Positions 12,823 through 24,723 are shown, counted from the stretch's first letter. The stretch: DNA of 64,000 bases from Sanderia malayensis (GCA_013076295.1 RQOL01000494.1:1-64000); one strand, 5' to 3'. Translations and numbers: made by a program. Notes: generated from the sequence alone by a model not told the origin.

Positions 12823-13299
12823 TTAATTGTAATAGTTGAATGGATCATTGTATATTGGGTGGCCTTCTGATATTTTTTCAACCAGACCAAGAATATCATA
12901 ATCCGGATGCAAAAACCCAGAAATGGGAGAGGATTCAGCTAAGCCACCAATGAAGCTTGACCATTCCGCTGGCGCTTTAAAAACAGAAGCTTGAACTACT
13001 TTTCTTGTTGGGATTTTTGTTATTAATTGTTGAAGCTCGGATCGGCAGATGGTAAGATTTTCTATTGTTTTGAGGAGAAATATCATCCTGGAGGCCTTTA
13101 ATGGTTCTTATTGGTCTGCTTTGTAACTGGAATTTTTTGTAAACAGAGTAGCTATCAATTGAATTGAATTGACGGACCTTGTCGTCCAGCGGTCTTCAAA
13201 CTCGTTGTAAATGAGATTGCCAAATAAGGTCTGGAGACAACGTTTCCGGTACCCAGCATGCTTTGCTGAGCCAGTGGGAGTATAAAAGCTCAGCCACAT
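12823..13299 (-). CDS. Unrecognised minus-strand ORF pair in copy A
   Basis: On the minus strand one frame reads 63 codons (13,299-13,108), a single TAA, and then 87 codons to a stop at 12,823. The last part ends with DPFNYYN and contains SGFLHPD. The same two-ORF arrangement, including the TAA, is kept at 51,718-52,200, with only about four amino-acid changes in the 87-residue part, which suggests either recent duplication or protein constraint. An AG precedes the ATG (CCTCCAG/GATGATATT), so the second part may be a terminal exon and the TAA intronic. I recognise no family. Confidence 0.35.
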
Positions 13300-13415
13300 G
13301 AAGTTTGAGGTCTTTGATCTTGGTTTGTGGAGAGGAAGAATATCTGGATGACTTGGAAGAAATGTCGAAGAAGAACAACGAAGAAAATCATGGAAGCTGA
13401 TGCAACGTAACGAAG

Positions 13416-14028
13416 ATGGCGGACATTTGTAGTTGGACTAGGCTTTTCTTGTCTTTCAAGACTTCGGTGATTAGGAAATATGTCCATTGGAAAGAAGCCG
13501 GCAAACTGATAGCTGGAACACCTTCCAAATGCCTGGAGAAGTTAACTTTCTTCCTTCAGTCAGGTAAGCTTTTTGACCTTGTAGAATGCTTTACGTCTAT
13601 TATCTCTCCTAAATTTATCTATTTAGAATTTTTTCTTACTTGACACTTATTTTTGGCTGCAAACAGGATGACGTTATTAAATCAATCTAAATTTACTTTT
13701 CTTTTCCAGGAATACAGATACAGCTTGAACACGTTCTAAATGATTGGAAAGACTATCCGAAGTTTCTTGACTTGGCGAGGTAAGCTTTTAGGACTATCAC
13801 TTCTGTGTTTTAAGCTATTTTTTTTTTTTGATTGCTCTCTGGTCGCAAAATTAGAAGAGATCGCTTCGAATGAACTTATGAGGAGTGCTGAAATTGTTTG
13901 TACATAGTTGAAACTCTGGGCGAATACCTGACAATGCAATAAGCGAATCCAAAATGGCATGAAATAGTGTTACATCACAAACTTTACTGATCTTCAAGTT
14001 TTTATTTTTCTACAGAATGTTGAAATAA
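13416..14028 (+). CDS. Small unrecognised spliced gene, copy A
   Basis: An ATG at 13,416 opens MADICSWTRL..., with a good donor after 13,563 (CAG/GTAAGC), an acceptor before 13,710 (TTTTCCAG) with a second donor at 13,780, and an acceptor before 14,016 (TTCTACAG). Spliced in phase this gives about 76 residues and a stop at 14,026-14,028. The first-exon protein is kept in copy B (52,298) and in the inverted copy C (54,614), sharing KLIAGTPS. Exon phase differs among copies: copies B and C leave exon 1 in phase 0, after which exon 2 stops quickly. It lies head-to-head with the minus-strand ORF, so the ~115 bp between them could be a shared promoter. It could also be non-coding. Confidence 0.3.
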
Positions 14029-14660
14029 AAGAAAAGCTGATGATTAAGAAGCTGGTGAAAATATCCGAAGTTTCTTCTTCGTTTTCCGCCAAGCAATCTT
14101 TGAGTAGGCCAGTTTTCATTTGAAACTATGCGACTTGTATTATTTAAAAGATTTCTGTAATGTTAATTCTTTTTATTTCATTTTTTCGATATAATCATTA
14201 AGAAAGAATGTACAACCTGATGGTAGGAAATGTTGTGGAGTTTTATATTTTCGCTTATAGCCAGTTTAGTTGAAAGGGAAAAGAATAATTGAACTTTTTA
14301 TAGGTCGAAGTAATTTCTTTGTCTCGTATCTTTATTTTGTTTGTATCTGAGGGAGTCCATTGTTTACAAATAACCTATTAATCCAGGAAGCCACTGAATT
14401 GCGAATTTGCATATAATAAATATTATAAGTTTGAAAAAGTGGGAGGAAGTGGCAAACAACAGCAACACATAATATGTTCAATTAAATAATTTTATGTATT
14501 CATTCAAACAATTGTTTTTATTGCAAATATAAAATTAATTATCCATTATACAATCTTTAGTTCTTTATAATCATCTTTTTTGTATTTTTTCTGGCCTTTC
14601 TCGTTTCGTCTTTAGATTTTGGGTCCAAGCTTCATCTTCGCGGATAACCAATCTACAAGT

Positions 14661-15427
14661 TAAATCGATGCATGCCCCTCATACTTAAGACTGATGCAAA
14701 GATCCATAGTAAATTTTGATGTCATGCATTTCTGCATGCCCCTCATACTTAAGACTGATGCAAAGATGCATAGTAAATTTTGATGTCATGCATTTCAAAG
14801 AGGTAGCCCATGCCATGCGTTACACATACATCAAATGGTATGACCCCCCCCCCCATTCAAAGCACAGCCAGATTGTAATTAACGTATCTGGTTTGTAACA
14901 TGTTCTTTATTAACTCCACCCATCTCCTCCCACCCATTGTTTCAAGTGTCAATCAAACGAGACACTCGCATTACAGCGTGATGCACTGGACAAAATTACT
15001 TCATCGAGTCGTGGACTTCCTCTCATGCGAGTATGTATTCGCATTCTCTTAGAGTATGCGAACTCAATATCGCACTCGCATTCAACTCAATGTCGCATTC
15101 GCATACGAATCGCATTCGCAATCACGGAGACACTATTATGTCCACTATCTAACTCTATATTTTTGAATTGAGAGAGTTGCGAGCGAAGCACAGGGACGCA
15201 ATGTAATGAGTCTAGGTTCTGGTTCGGGTTTGTCTTTGTTTTGTTTTGGATTTTCATATTTTCCAAACAAAGTTCGACCTTGTGAACACTAACTTAAACA
15301 TAGATAAAACAACACCTACTGAAGTAATTAATAGATTGATAAAATTGACTGAAAACAGAGCGAATTGGAGGAGGATGATAAGGGACATTATGGCAGTTAA
15401 CTGCTGAACATGTATAGATGATGATGA
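14661..15427. repeat. Short duplications and GCGAATGCGA-rich tract
   Basis: Two ~67-bp tandem copies (about 14,668-14,800) contain GCATGCCCCTCATACTTAAG and GATGTCATGCATTTC. A run of C (14,846-14,858) precedes ATTCAAA and recurs near 21,488. A tract rich in CGCATTCGCA and TGCGAGT lies at 14,960-15,125. The motif AGGGACGCAATGTAATGAGT near 15,190 recurs at 41,515. No gene is seen here. Confidence 0.5.
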
Positions 15428-15436
15428 TGAAAGTTT

Positions 15437-17090
15437 GGTAGATATAAAATGCAATACATCAGTTTGAGGTCAAAAGTCCGCATGATAACTTATGCAAAAC
15501 CTCGTTTTGCGACAGAATAAATTTGGATAATAAATCTTCTCTTGAAAGAAAGGCGGGAAATGGATTTTCCGGGAAGTATCAACAATAGGCCTCTTTCAAT
15601 TCATTTATTGCCTAAAACATTGATTATTTGAATAAAACAATTATGTCCACAATGTATCATAATTTCAACACAGCAACAGAAGCTCCATTGCAGTTGCAAA
15701 GCTCGCTAGGATCAAGCTCGGGAAACGTAATGTCAGGTAGGGTACTGTACTGCAGTGTAATTTTTTATCTTATTTATATTTATTCAACTTTACGGTGAAA
15801 AAACTTATTTTAGTACGTAGGCTTAGAAGTAGTGGAGCGGCATAGAGGACCCTGTCCCATAAAAACAGAAGAGACATAAAACATAATCATAACAAATTTT
15901 ATTAATGAACATTGGAATAGAGCAAATTTAATATCCATAATGAATTGGTCTGGAAAATAAATCTTTTGATTTTTGCATACAACCCTTGTTTTCTTTTTGA
16001 GAATCGCCACCCGGTTGTTGCATTTGTATCTATCATATCATTCATAGCATAGAAATAAATGCTACTGACAGCTTCTAAGACCTGTTTTATATGCTCGATA
16101 CGACTACAAGGTTGATATTCGTAATATTTATTGAGTATCAGCAAATTAAACTTCAGTTGTTATGATTTATTTTAGGCCATGCATGGCATAGAAATCAGCA
16201 GATAAAGAACTGTTGCTCAGAATGGTAAACTGGATAGCAACACATACATAATTGCTATTATGAAGACTGTCTGCATGTGTGGAGCCGGATGCCGGAACGG
16301 GACATGAAAGACAGGATCAACAACTTAGCGTGGAAACATCCAGACAAAGTTAAAATAAAGCAAATTTTAGTTCAAAAATAGGATAAAAATCATATTCTAT
16401 TGTATTGTGTTGATTTTTTTTTTCATTTTACTTTATATATCCATTTTACAAAATGGATTTCTCTTTGAATTTTTCAATTGTCTTCATAACATTTGATAGA
16501 TTGGCCTAAATCCTAAAAAAGTCTGCTGCTCTGTTCTTTCTTGCTAGATTTTTGTCATTTTTGCTTCAGATCAATATAAAAATAGATTATTTTGTTCACC
16601 ACCCCGATACGTTGTTATTTGTATGAGGAGAAATCAGAAAACTAAGAAACAATTTTGGCCTACGAAAAAAGTCAAGAGATTTTTAAGTAGACTTACAAAT
16701 TTACAAAATGTAGGCATTTGCAATATTTGGCAAAAATTCCAATACCATAGACAGGTTTCCACATACATACTTATTTAGAAACTGGTAAAAACTTTTGAAA
16801 TGACTTTTCGAATCACGCTAGAAGCTTTAAATTTAAACTTTAGGTCAGCCCATCCAGACATGGCCGTGCTTTGAATATTTCCACAACTTCTATTCTAAAC
16901 ACCGTCAACGAGATGGCAAAGTATCAACATCGCTTTGACCGGAACAAGAGGAGTTAGCAGCACTCTTTCCTATTCTATCTCCATGATATTAAGAGACACT
17001 GCGCTTTCTATTTCACATGCATATTGACTGCGCTGGAGCTTATAATTTGGACCTTGTACCTCAAACTGATGTATTGCATTTTTCATTACC
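15437..17090. mobile_element. 1.65-kb inverted-repeat element, copy A (9-bp TSD)
   Basis: The termini GGTAGATATAAAATGCAATA and TATTGCATTTTTCATTACC are inverted repeats that continue through CATCAGTTTGAGGT. They are flanked by TGAAAGTTT (15,428-15,436) and TGAAAGTTC (17,091-17,099), a 9-bp target duplication with one change. The same element is at 25,113-26,765. A minus-strand 80-codon ORF (16,144-15,902) is kept in both copies but has no recognised domain. Target length and GG ends fit Merlin- or Mutator-like elements. It is probably non-autonomous. Confidence 0.8.
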
Positions 17091-17099
17091 TGAAAGTTC

Positions 17100-17160
17100 C
17101 TTCGACCTTCGTTCTTCATCTTTTTTTTCATTTTCATTTCTAAAGACTATAAAAAGGAAG
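17100..17160 (+). promoter_or_regulatory. 5' UTR exon remnant of the NLR pseudogene
   Basis: The sequence ending AAAGACTATAAAAAGGAAG/GTAAGT and the following ~250 bp match the region around 32,310-32,600 upstream of the intact NLR gene (AACTATAGAAG/GTAAGT there), including CAACATGGGC and ATCAAT. A shared splice donor in both suggests a non-coding first exon in the ancestral gene. Confidence 0.5.
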
Positions 17161-18758
17161 GTAAGTTTGTGGCTCAGAACTCATTATTACCACAATATTA
17201 TATAATTAATGTATTTCTCAATGTTAGTAGCCTCTTTAAATGTTTTGTGACTTTTTTTTATTTCAACATGGGCCTATCAATCGTATCTACTTGCACAAAC
17301 TTTTCGTAAACATGGCTGAGGTTGCAGCCCAATTTTGACTCGCCAAAATGGAGTTCTTTTTTATTTTATGCTACAAATAAAGACCATGAAATATGTTTTA
17401 TTACATTTGAACTCTCTTTGACAATAGTTGGTATTGTATTGGCTTCAATCGTTTTAAAAGAAACCAAATTAGTTTTTCAATGATTGAGTATTTTTATTAC
17501 ACGATTACTTAGAATAACTAGTGATTACCAATAATAAAGCAAGACTTCTCGTGTCTTTGCTTGAAGAATTGTGTGAGAACTATGATCTAACTGAACTCAT
17601 TCATTTATGTACATCATAAAACTAATAATCTTACATTTGGATGGTATGTCAATGTTGCTTTCACTATTCAAATTTCTCAGTATAATCTAGATAATACTTT
17701 TTGTGTCAATGCTTACCTGATTCAAATTGCCAGTAAAATTAAAATATGGCTAATGAACTACTCATGAACATTTATTATTTATGCAATTGCTAAGAAGAAA
17801 ATGGCTTTAAAAGTTTTCTAAATGAACCATGGGTTATTCGTCATAATGATCTATTACTTTTATTATAATTTTATAACAACTATTAAGACAAGTTATATGG
17901 TGTTCAAATCATGATTCAATAAACTGGAAACTTTTGTACTTTATTGATTTTTCAAAAATATTGAATACATTGTATTTTCGATTTAGGCACAGATGTGGAA
18001 GAGCACTTTCTGGTTGACATTCAAGATAGTAAGTCCAGTTCATCAAATTATTAGTATTATAATGTTAAAGTTGCATCAGAGACACAATTTCATCTTGAAA
18101 CTAGGTACCTTCGAAGTATTTTGATGTTATATTGCGTCACCCATTGTTCCTTTGAGTACCTGTGGCACGATAGTTGTTTTTATTCAGTTAAAAGCAAGTT
18201 CCAGTTTCAGTTTTTTTGGTAGAGCTACTAATCAGTACTAAATCTCCCCCACACCTGTGGTAGACAACACTGCAGCAGAAAATATTAACAACCTCGAAAG
18301 GCAACTAGTCTTTGAAACTGTTCATTTCGCCGTGAAAGCTCTTGTTGGCTGATCAAGTCTTTGAAGGATCATACCCAGACTATTGAAGTTGAGGAAATGT
18401 TCAATATTGTTCAGGATGATAACAAAAGCCAAATTCTTTTTGTTGGTGGCCAGGCCGGAATTGGCAAATCCGTTCTTGCAAAGGGAGTTGCCTTCGCTAG
18501 AACTGACTTCCCAATTGCGGCAAATCAGTTCTTCCTTTTCTACATCATCTGTAGAGACTTTAACAACTTTGTTTCTGAATGCAACAACGAACACAATAAA
18601 CCTGAAATAATCAGTCACGACTATTTGAAGGAGAAATTCAGAAGCCTACCTGTAAAGAACGACGAAACTACACTATTTCTAATTGATGGTGTGGATGAAC
18701 TTCAAGAAGCCAAGAAAATGAATCAAACATTTATTGAAAAATTCTCTGCATCAAAGTT

Positions 18759-18819
18759 TTGACTGTGTGGTCTTCCAAGGATTATAATCCTTATAATCCT
18801 TGGAAGACTTCACAGTCAA
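18759..18819. repeat. 29-bp-arm palindrome in NACHT pseudogene
   Basis: Arms 18,759-18,787 and 18,791-18,819 are reverse complements apart from two adjacent bases. The right arm is genuine NACHT coding sequence (GGAAGACTTCACAGTC matches GGAAGACCGCACAGC in the intact gene). The left arm is an inverted copy of it, so this is a local snap-back duplication. Confidence 0.75.
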
Positions 18820-18845
18820 CACATTTTTGATGCAACCAAACATAT

Positions 18846-19694
18846 GGCGTGCATATCCCGCCAAAAATCGGGTCTTGTAAAGTTTCAACACTGTCTTCTG
18901 TTTGATATACATCTTCTCCACAATTTCTAAAGTCGTTTCTTGTTACTCTATTTAACTTCTAAAGTGTCAGTGACAGCTCAGCGTTTTCAACTAAAGTTTT
19001 AGTGACTCTGTTCAAAAAGTTTTAGTGACTGCTTTCTGCTGTTCTAGAGTTTTAGTGACTGCTTTCTGTTCTAAAGTTTTAGTCTCTGCCTCGCTTTCAA
19101 ACATGCCTCTCTTCCGTTTGGCATTCGTGCCAATTAAATGCACTTATTAAATTTTGTTATACAAAAATGGCAGAATTCTCTGGTGTAAGTGGTTTCCTGC
19201 AGCAAAGCATCACAAGAATCCATTTAGGCACCACTACAGCATATCAACAAGCAGTGCTGGTAGGATATTTAGTGGTCCAAATAGGGACAACCAAAATACG
19301 AAGTAACAAAGGACCTAGCATCGCTTATCGAGCTGGGATTTAATGCGGCCACCATTATTTCGCTGCTTGGAACAAGTGGAGAGTCGAATTGCTGAGTTCG
19401 ATCTTTACTGTCGGCGCGAAATTGACATGGAAGGGAGACAGATCAAGAAGTAGGCAGAGACTAAAACTTTAGAACAGCAGAAAGCACACTAAACCTTTAG
19501 AACAAAAAGCAGTCACTAAAGCTTTAGAACAGAGTCACTAACACTTTAGTTGAAAACGCTGCGCATTCACTGACACTTTAAAAGTTAAATAGAGTAACAA
19601 GAAACGACTTTAGAAATTGTGGAGAAGATGTATATCAAACAGAAAACAGTGTTGAAATTTTACAAGACCCGATTTTTGACGGGATATGCACGCC
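18846..19694. mobile_element. 849-bp inverted-repeat element in NACHT pseudogene
   Basis: Perfect outer termini GGCGTGCATATCCCG and its complement; the arms extend more than 200 bp inward (TCGGGTCTTGTAAA, GATATACATCTTCTCC, AACAAGAAACGAC on the return arm). Within the arms, copies of AAAGTTTTAGTGACTGCTTT form short direct repeats. Flanking host codons (ACCAAACATAT / ACACAAACAG) add up to the same 15 nt between ACCAAA and TTGG as in the intact paralogue, so no target duplication is evident. No ORF of note. Confidence 0.75.
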
Positions 19695-21614
19695 ACACAA
19701 ACAGTTGGAAATCCTTGGGCTTGATAAGAATCAAGTTCAGGAATATATTCTGAATTTTGAAAAATGATCAACAGAGAAGACTGAGAATCAACAGGAAAGT
19801 GGAGACAGCAAATTTTACCAAGAGCGTTTCGTATAATTCTGCAAATATCTCAACTATACTTTCAAACCCTCAATTTTTTAATACGATCTGCTCTGCTTTC
19901 ACTTGAACAAGAGAAGAAAATGTAAACACCGGTAAAACAGACTTTTATAGTTCGACGCTATTTCGTTTGGCGAATCAGCACTTTGGATGGAAGAAGTCAG
20001 ATGACAAAATATCAATTGTTGGATGGGAGACGTTTTCTGATTATTCCCAGCAACTTTTGCAGCTTTGTAAACAAACATTCCATATCGGGAACAATTATTT
20101 TTAAAAGGACCGAATTCGAATGCACAGATGCGACCTTCATTCAAAAATTCTTGTTGGGGATGAAGAACAAATTTTTAATTTTTGGCTTCCATTTGCACAC
20201 TTTGTCGGGTAAATACTAAGCGAAGGTTGTTTTCTCTGAAGTAACACAAAAAAACTAGAAAACATGTTATAGCCGCAAAATCGATATACAGCCAGTGATG
20301 TATGCATCAACATCAAGCAAAGATGAAGAGAATGATAGCGAATTGGATTTTACATAAATGGTTTGAAGCAGAAGCAGATGGATATACTTTCTTACTTACG
20401 CTGTCTTAACATCGACTGGGTTGTGTTTAAAAACATAGTTGAGTCACCAAAACATCGCCTACTGTGCAGATGTTAACTGTCGCAATTGCAGGGTCCCTTC
20501 TCTCCCTTGCTCAACCAGTGCAAACTCACCACCAACAACAATAACATCAATATCGATTGATGTCAACAGAACAAAGGCAATGGAATTGAAAGAATTGTCA
20601 ATGAATGGTATGAAAATCGACCAATCAGAATTAAGCTCAGTCACCAATTTATTTTGATTGGCGGAATGGGTTGTGTTGATTGATGTTCAGATTCGTGCGA
20701 AGGAGTTTGGAGGGATCATGGAGAAGCTGATTGAAATGAAGCAATGCTGGCTGAAAAAGATGTTTTCATCTCCTTCAACCTGCGTTGCTTCATTTCATTG
20801 GTAAATGTATGTCCATTGGTGAATCCTCATTTGACCAGGAAGGTGAGAACATTACCAGGACGTTAATTAACATTTATCAACTAATTACACTGTCAACTTG
20901 TGCTGTGAAAGCTTGATGAATAAAATCAAAACTTTTTATCGGAGTTAATGTGGAAAAAATCATTCATTCCTGGTCATTTACACAAAATCCTAACGGGTTG
21001 ACAAGAATCGGATCCCTGATCCTGCAGTTATACGCACGGGGTTGGAATCTCCAATATTGTTGTCAATTGACAGTTTTTCATCTCCTCTCCTTTGAGGTAT
21101 TTAATTGTATAGACCATATGTGGATTAATCATTTTTTGGGGGCAGCAAGAATGTTTTACTACCTAACGTAATGAAAATTGCTTTAATGCCATTTTCTTAC
21201 ACTTAAGATAGTTTCTGAGAAAATTGTGCAGCATTCTAGATTGTAATTTCCTTTTCAGGGCAATTTACATTAATTTAATGACAATTAGCGAAATGTAATT
21301 AAAAAATAACAATTATTTTTTTATATAGATGAATGACATTCACTTGTCAAGAAACTAACAGACAGTGAATACTGTTACAAAGGCTTGTACAGCGTGGTGG
21401 AGATTTTCATAAAAATTGCCAGACATGTAAATTGAACAAAAAGTTTCTAACAACAAAGCCTGGATCTCCTATTCCTATCAGAACACTTCCCCCCCCCCCA
21501 TTCAAATGCCACAGTTTGACTTGATTGATATGGCTCTGTCAAAGTACAGGGAATTTATGAAATCAAACGGATGACAATTTCAATATTTCCTGGCAGTGAA
21601 ATGCTATTTTTCAG

Positions 21615-22487
21615 GAGTTTTGCTGGCTTTTTCCTATCAAAAGCAAACAAGCGCGACATATTGTGGTTGCTAAAAGTTTCCTATTTGAGAAAGAAGGTAA
21701 TTTTTTGTTTTATTTTTGTCAAACCGAAACCTAAATTGTAAATCTAAAACCCGAAACTCGGAAAAAATACTCCATTGAGCACTGAAGAATCCCATTTCAA
21801 ACTGTGCATTTTTCTTTGAGGAAAACTTAAATCCTTTCTTGGGCCACCCAGTATACCATGATGACTTAATGGAATGTCGCAGCGCTCTTAATTTTCAGTC
21901 TTTAGACGCAGCGCTGCTTCGGGGTGGCACAAATTATTGCTATTTTTTTAATGACTTATACTTGAACGAAGTAATAATATTGTTTTGCTGTAATTTTTAT
22001 AGGGTTTCGTGAAATTTGGCAATCAGACAATGCACTTGAATTTATTGCGGAAACAGTCAAGATGCAATGCCAGAGTAGCGATGTCAAAATAAGCATTGTC
22101 ATCCCTGTCATCCACAATTGCAATGGCAAGTTGAGAACTTAAACAAACAAGTGAAAAACATCTAGTAAGACATCTTTTTCAAAAAGCCCCAAGTTTAAGC
22201 ACACTTGTGGCCATGCATGCTCCCAGGTATTGCAAGCATTATTAACAATTCATTGCATGCTATCATTGATGATATTCCGTTCCCAGTTTACCATGGACGA
22301 GGAACAGTAAATATAAATTTTGCAGTAATTCCAGATGATGATGAGCTTGTTAAAATTTGAGAACACGACAGTAAAGCAGACAAATTTGACAAAGAAGACA
22401 TGTAGTTATCAGACAGTGACACAAAAGAAGAGGAGAGTTTGGCCGTAGATGAATCCACTACCACGATATTCACCATGTCAGGGCTGT
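21615..22487 (+). pseudogene. Unidentified spliced coding remnant
   Basis: An open segment 21,615-21,696 (acceptor TTTTTCAG, donor GAAG/GTAATT, ends phase 1) joins in phase to 22,003-22,142 (acceptor TTTATAG), giving ...ARHIVVAKSFLFEKE then GFREIWQSDNALEF... and VKISIVIPVIHN, ending with a stop. A second coding-like tract at 22,230-22,487 reads IDDIPFPVYHGRGTVNINF, then acidic stretches interrupted by two stops (TGA near 22,358 and TAG near 22,403). Alternating strand-like segments suggest a globular domain. I recognise no family. It lies about 0.7 kb after the NLR pseudogene and could be its 3' part, or an old transposon. Confidence 0.35.
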
Positions 22488-24723
22488 AACAGTCATGTGC
22501 AAGTTCATCTTTGTCAAGATGTTTAATGGAATTAACTGATACTGAATGAACTTGAAATTTCGTGATTCAAATTTTGTTTCTATCTTTTTTTTGTTTTAAT
22601 TAGCTACGCATCTGATTTTTACATCGCAATCAAATAATCTGTAAATAAAGTGCTTGGTTCTCTTATACCCATTCAACAGGAATCGACCACTCCAAATACT
22701 TCATAAATCGATCAAACATAAAGAAGTTTCAGAAATGAAACAAAATCGTTTAAAAAAACAGGAAATTACTTTTATTTATTTGAGATACATTGCTTTTGAA
22801 TTGATAATCGAGCTTAGTTTCAGAGTAAAATTGCAAAAACAAACGATCTTTTTGGCTATAGATTTTTTTCAAGATGATGTGTGTGGAAAAATTGGAAATT
22901 AGATTAGAAATTAAAAATTACAAATTAGAGATTCAGTAAACAATGTAACATTGGTTCCGAACGTTATTCTTCGTAACATTTATATGAGTTTTTCATTTCT
23001 TATCTTGTTCAACTTTACAAGTTACATACAACGTTTCATCTACAACGTATGCGACTTCAGCTACTTTTCTGAACGCAAAAAGAATGGTAAACCAGTTGCG
23101 ATATGATGACACTGCATTCTTTTTTGGTCGACCACAAAGAAGGGTGCTCCGTTAAACTTCATAAAACTATTTTCCCAATATGTCTTTTATTTCGACCCAT
23201 AGATATCTAGGAAATGAGAAAGGTTGCCGAGCTGATTCTAATAGTTTGAAATATTTTTTATAAAAATGCCAGTCAAGGAGGAAAAGTAAAACTCGAGCTA
23301 ATTTAGATTATACCCAGGCTTGCAAAGTATTTTGAAGAATAATGAGTTGCATATCTCAATGTGTGTTCTACATCATGCTGATTTATTACTTCTAATGCCT
23401 TTTGAATAGTGTTTCTTTCTGTAATGTGCAATCTTGGGATGTCCCATCAATAAATCATCAAAAAGTATCAAAAAGTTCAACTCACCCTCTTCCTCCTTTT
23501 CTCAAAGTTTGATTTTTTGTACAAAATTAAATCATGAATAATTAATAATTAATAAAAGAGGGATACCATCATTTAATTTTAAATAATTGAACATAATTTA
23601 GTTTTGAACTTTGACTAAAAAAACAATTATTTAACAATTACAAAACAATTTAACAAATGTAAGCCATTCTTTTTTCAAATCTTAAACCATTGCGTAGGTT
23701 TCCCGCGAAATGTGTTTTGTAAATACTTGCGCAAATAGAATGGGCAATGACCTTGTCATGTTTTATCAGCAGTTTTCGTTGGGTTGAGGTCACAATCAGT
23801 CGTTTCTCAGTTTTCGTTACTCGTGATTCGTCGTTTCATGCAGTTACCGGAAAGGTCCTTTTGACCTCTAGTATATTTTACCAAACCTTTAATCTACGAC
23901 ATATTAAATGGTGTTGTTGTTGCCATGCCAGTGATGCCACAAACCATTTTAATGTTGTTGTTGTTGTTGTTGTAAGCTGCCACAACTTTGCCATATCATC
24001 CAGTTCTTGCAAGAATATTTCATCCTCAAACTTCGGGAACAATAGATTTGTTGTTACATCAATTAAAACTTACAACAAAGTCCACAATTTCAACTTTAAA
24101 GTAAGAGCAAAGTCTAACCTATCCTTGTGTCTAAATATATAATTTCGGCATGGGCAACTTGCCAAGAAAAGAAGCACCAGTTAATTCTGCCATGAATGGG
24201 ACATCGTAAAAGGGTTTGCACCAATATTATCTGTGACCTAACATTTATCCAGTATAATATTTTCATGATTATATCGACAATAGTAAAAATTAGGTTCTTA
24301 AAGTTTCAGTACTGGAGAAGTGGTAGCTTTTTATTATTTTAGACCCAACTTTGATGTCACTACTTTAATCAATAGCATGTGTTTTCTTGAAATGAATTTT
24401 TAGTCATCCATTTACCAGAAGGAAATGTGTCTTGAATTGACAGCATTACTTTGACTGCTTTCATACAACGACAGTTCTCAAAAAAGCCTGGGTGTCTCCG
24501 TTTTTGTTTTATTCAAATGTTTTATAATTTTAGACGTAAGTGGATAAATGGAATTAAATTGCTTTTCTGTTAAGAAAGAACAATGTAATTGCTGGATGCC
24601 TCCGTTTCTAAAGATTTCAATTTGATTACGATATTGACTTCAAATTTGATAAGAGTAGGCTTTGAGTAATTGCTGGATTAAAATATCTCTTTGTGTATTC
24701 CAAACTGAAAATTTCGCTTGGAT
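22488..24723. other. AT-rich intergenic stretch
   Basis: No gene recognised. The longest ORF (23,747-24,142, 131 codons) contains repetitive VVVVVV and no domain, and is probably chance. The right end (24,540-24,720) matches 31,760-31,970, part of the duplicated surroundings of the two NLR loci. Confidence 0.4.

Larger units (their letters stand above)
11038..14660 (+). repeat. Segmental duplication, copy A
   Basis: Matches 50,310-53,260 in the same orientation over nearly its whole length, with base changes and indels throughout. Copy A carries an extra 392-bp MITE (11,263-11,654) and an extra ~125 bp near 13,850-13,970. A remnant of the TTAA-element end lies at about 11,698-11,800. It carries minus-strand ORFs and a divergent small plus-strand gene, described separately. 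Confidence 0.85.
17987..20877 (+). pseudogene. NACHT-LRR receptor pseudogene
   Basis: Decayed paralogue of the gene at 33,919-46,755. A short first exon (17,987-18,028, phase 1 end) is followed at 18,361 by NACHT sequence with Walker A GGQAGIGKS and Walker B LFLIDGVDEL. A TGA follows SASKF (18,762), then an inverted duplication and an 849-bp insertion. Sequence matching LEILGLDENQ resumes at 19,709. Helical-domain sequence (19,900-20,170, with FKRTEFECTD against FKKTELECKD) and LRR-like sequence (20,440-20,870, with SELSSVTNLF against SDLSSAANLF) follow, in several frames with stops. A donor near 20,840 sits where exon 7 of the intact gene ends. No RHIM-like exon is visible here. Non-functional. 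Confidence 0.88.

Noticed and set aside
14016..14123. Third exon NVEIKEKLMIKKLVKIS... of the small gene as long coding exon
   Set aside because: It is open and conserved in copy B, but neither copy reaches this frame from the upstream exons; the phase that splices in stops after four codons.
23747..24142. 131-codon ORF with VVVVVV run
   Set aside because: It arises from a GTTGTTGTT repeat; no domain or splice support.
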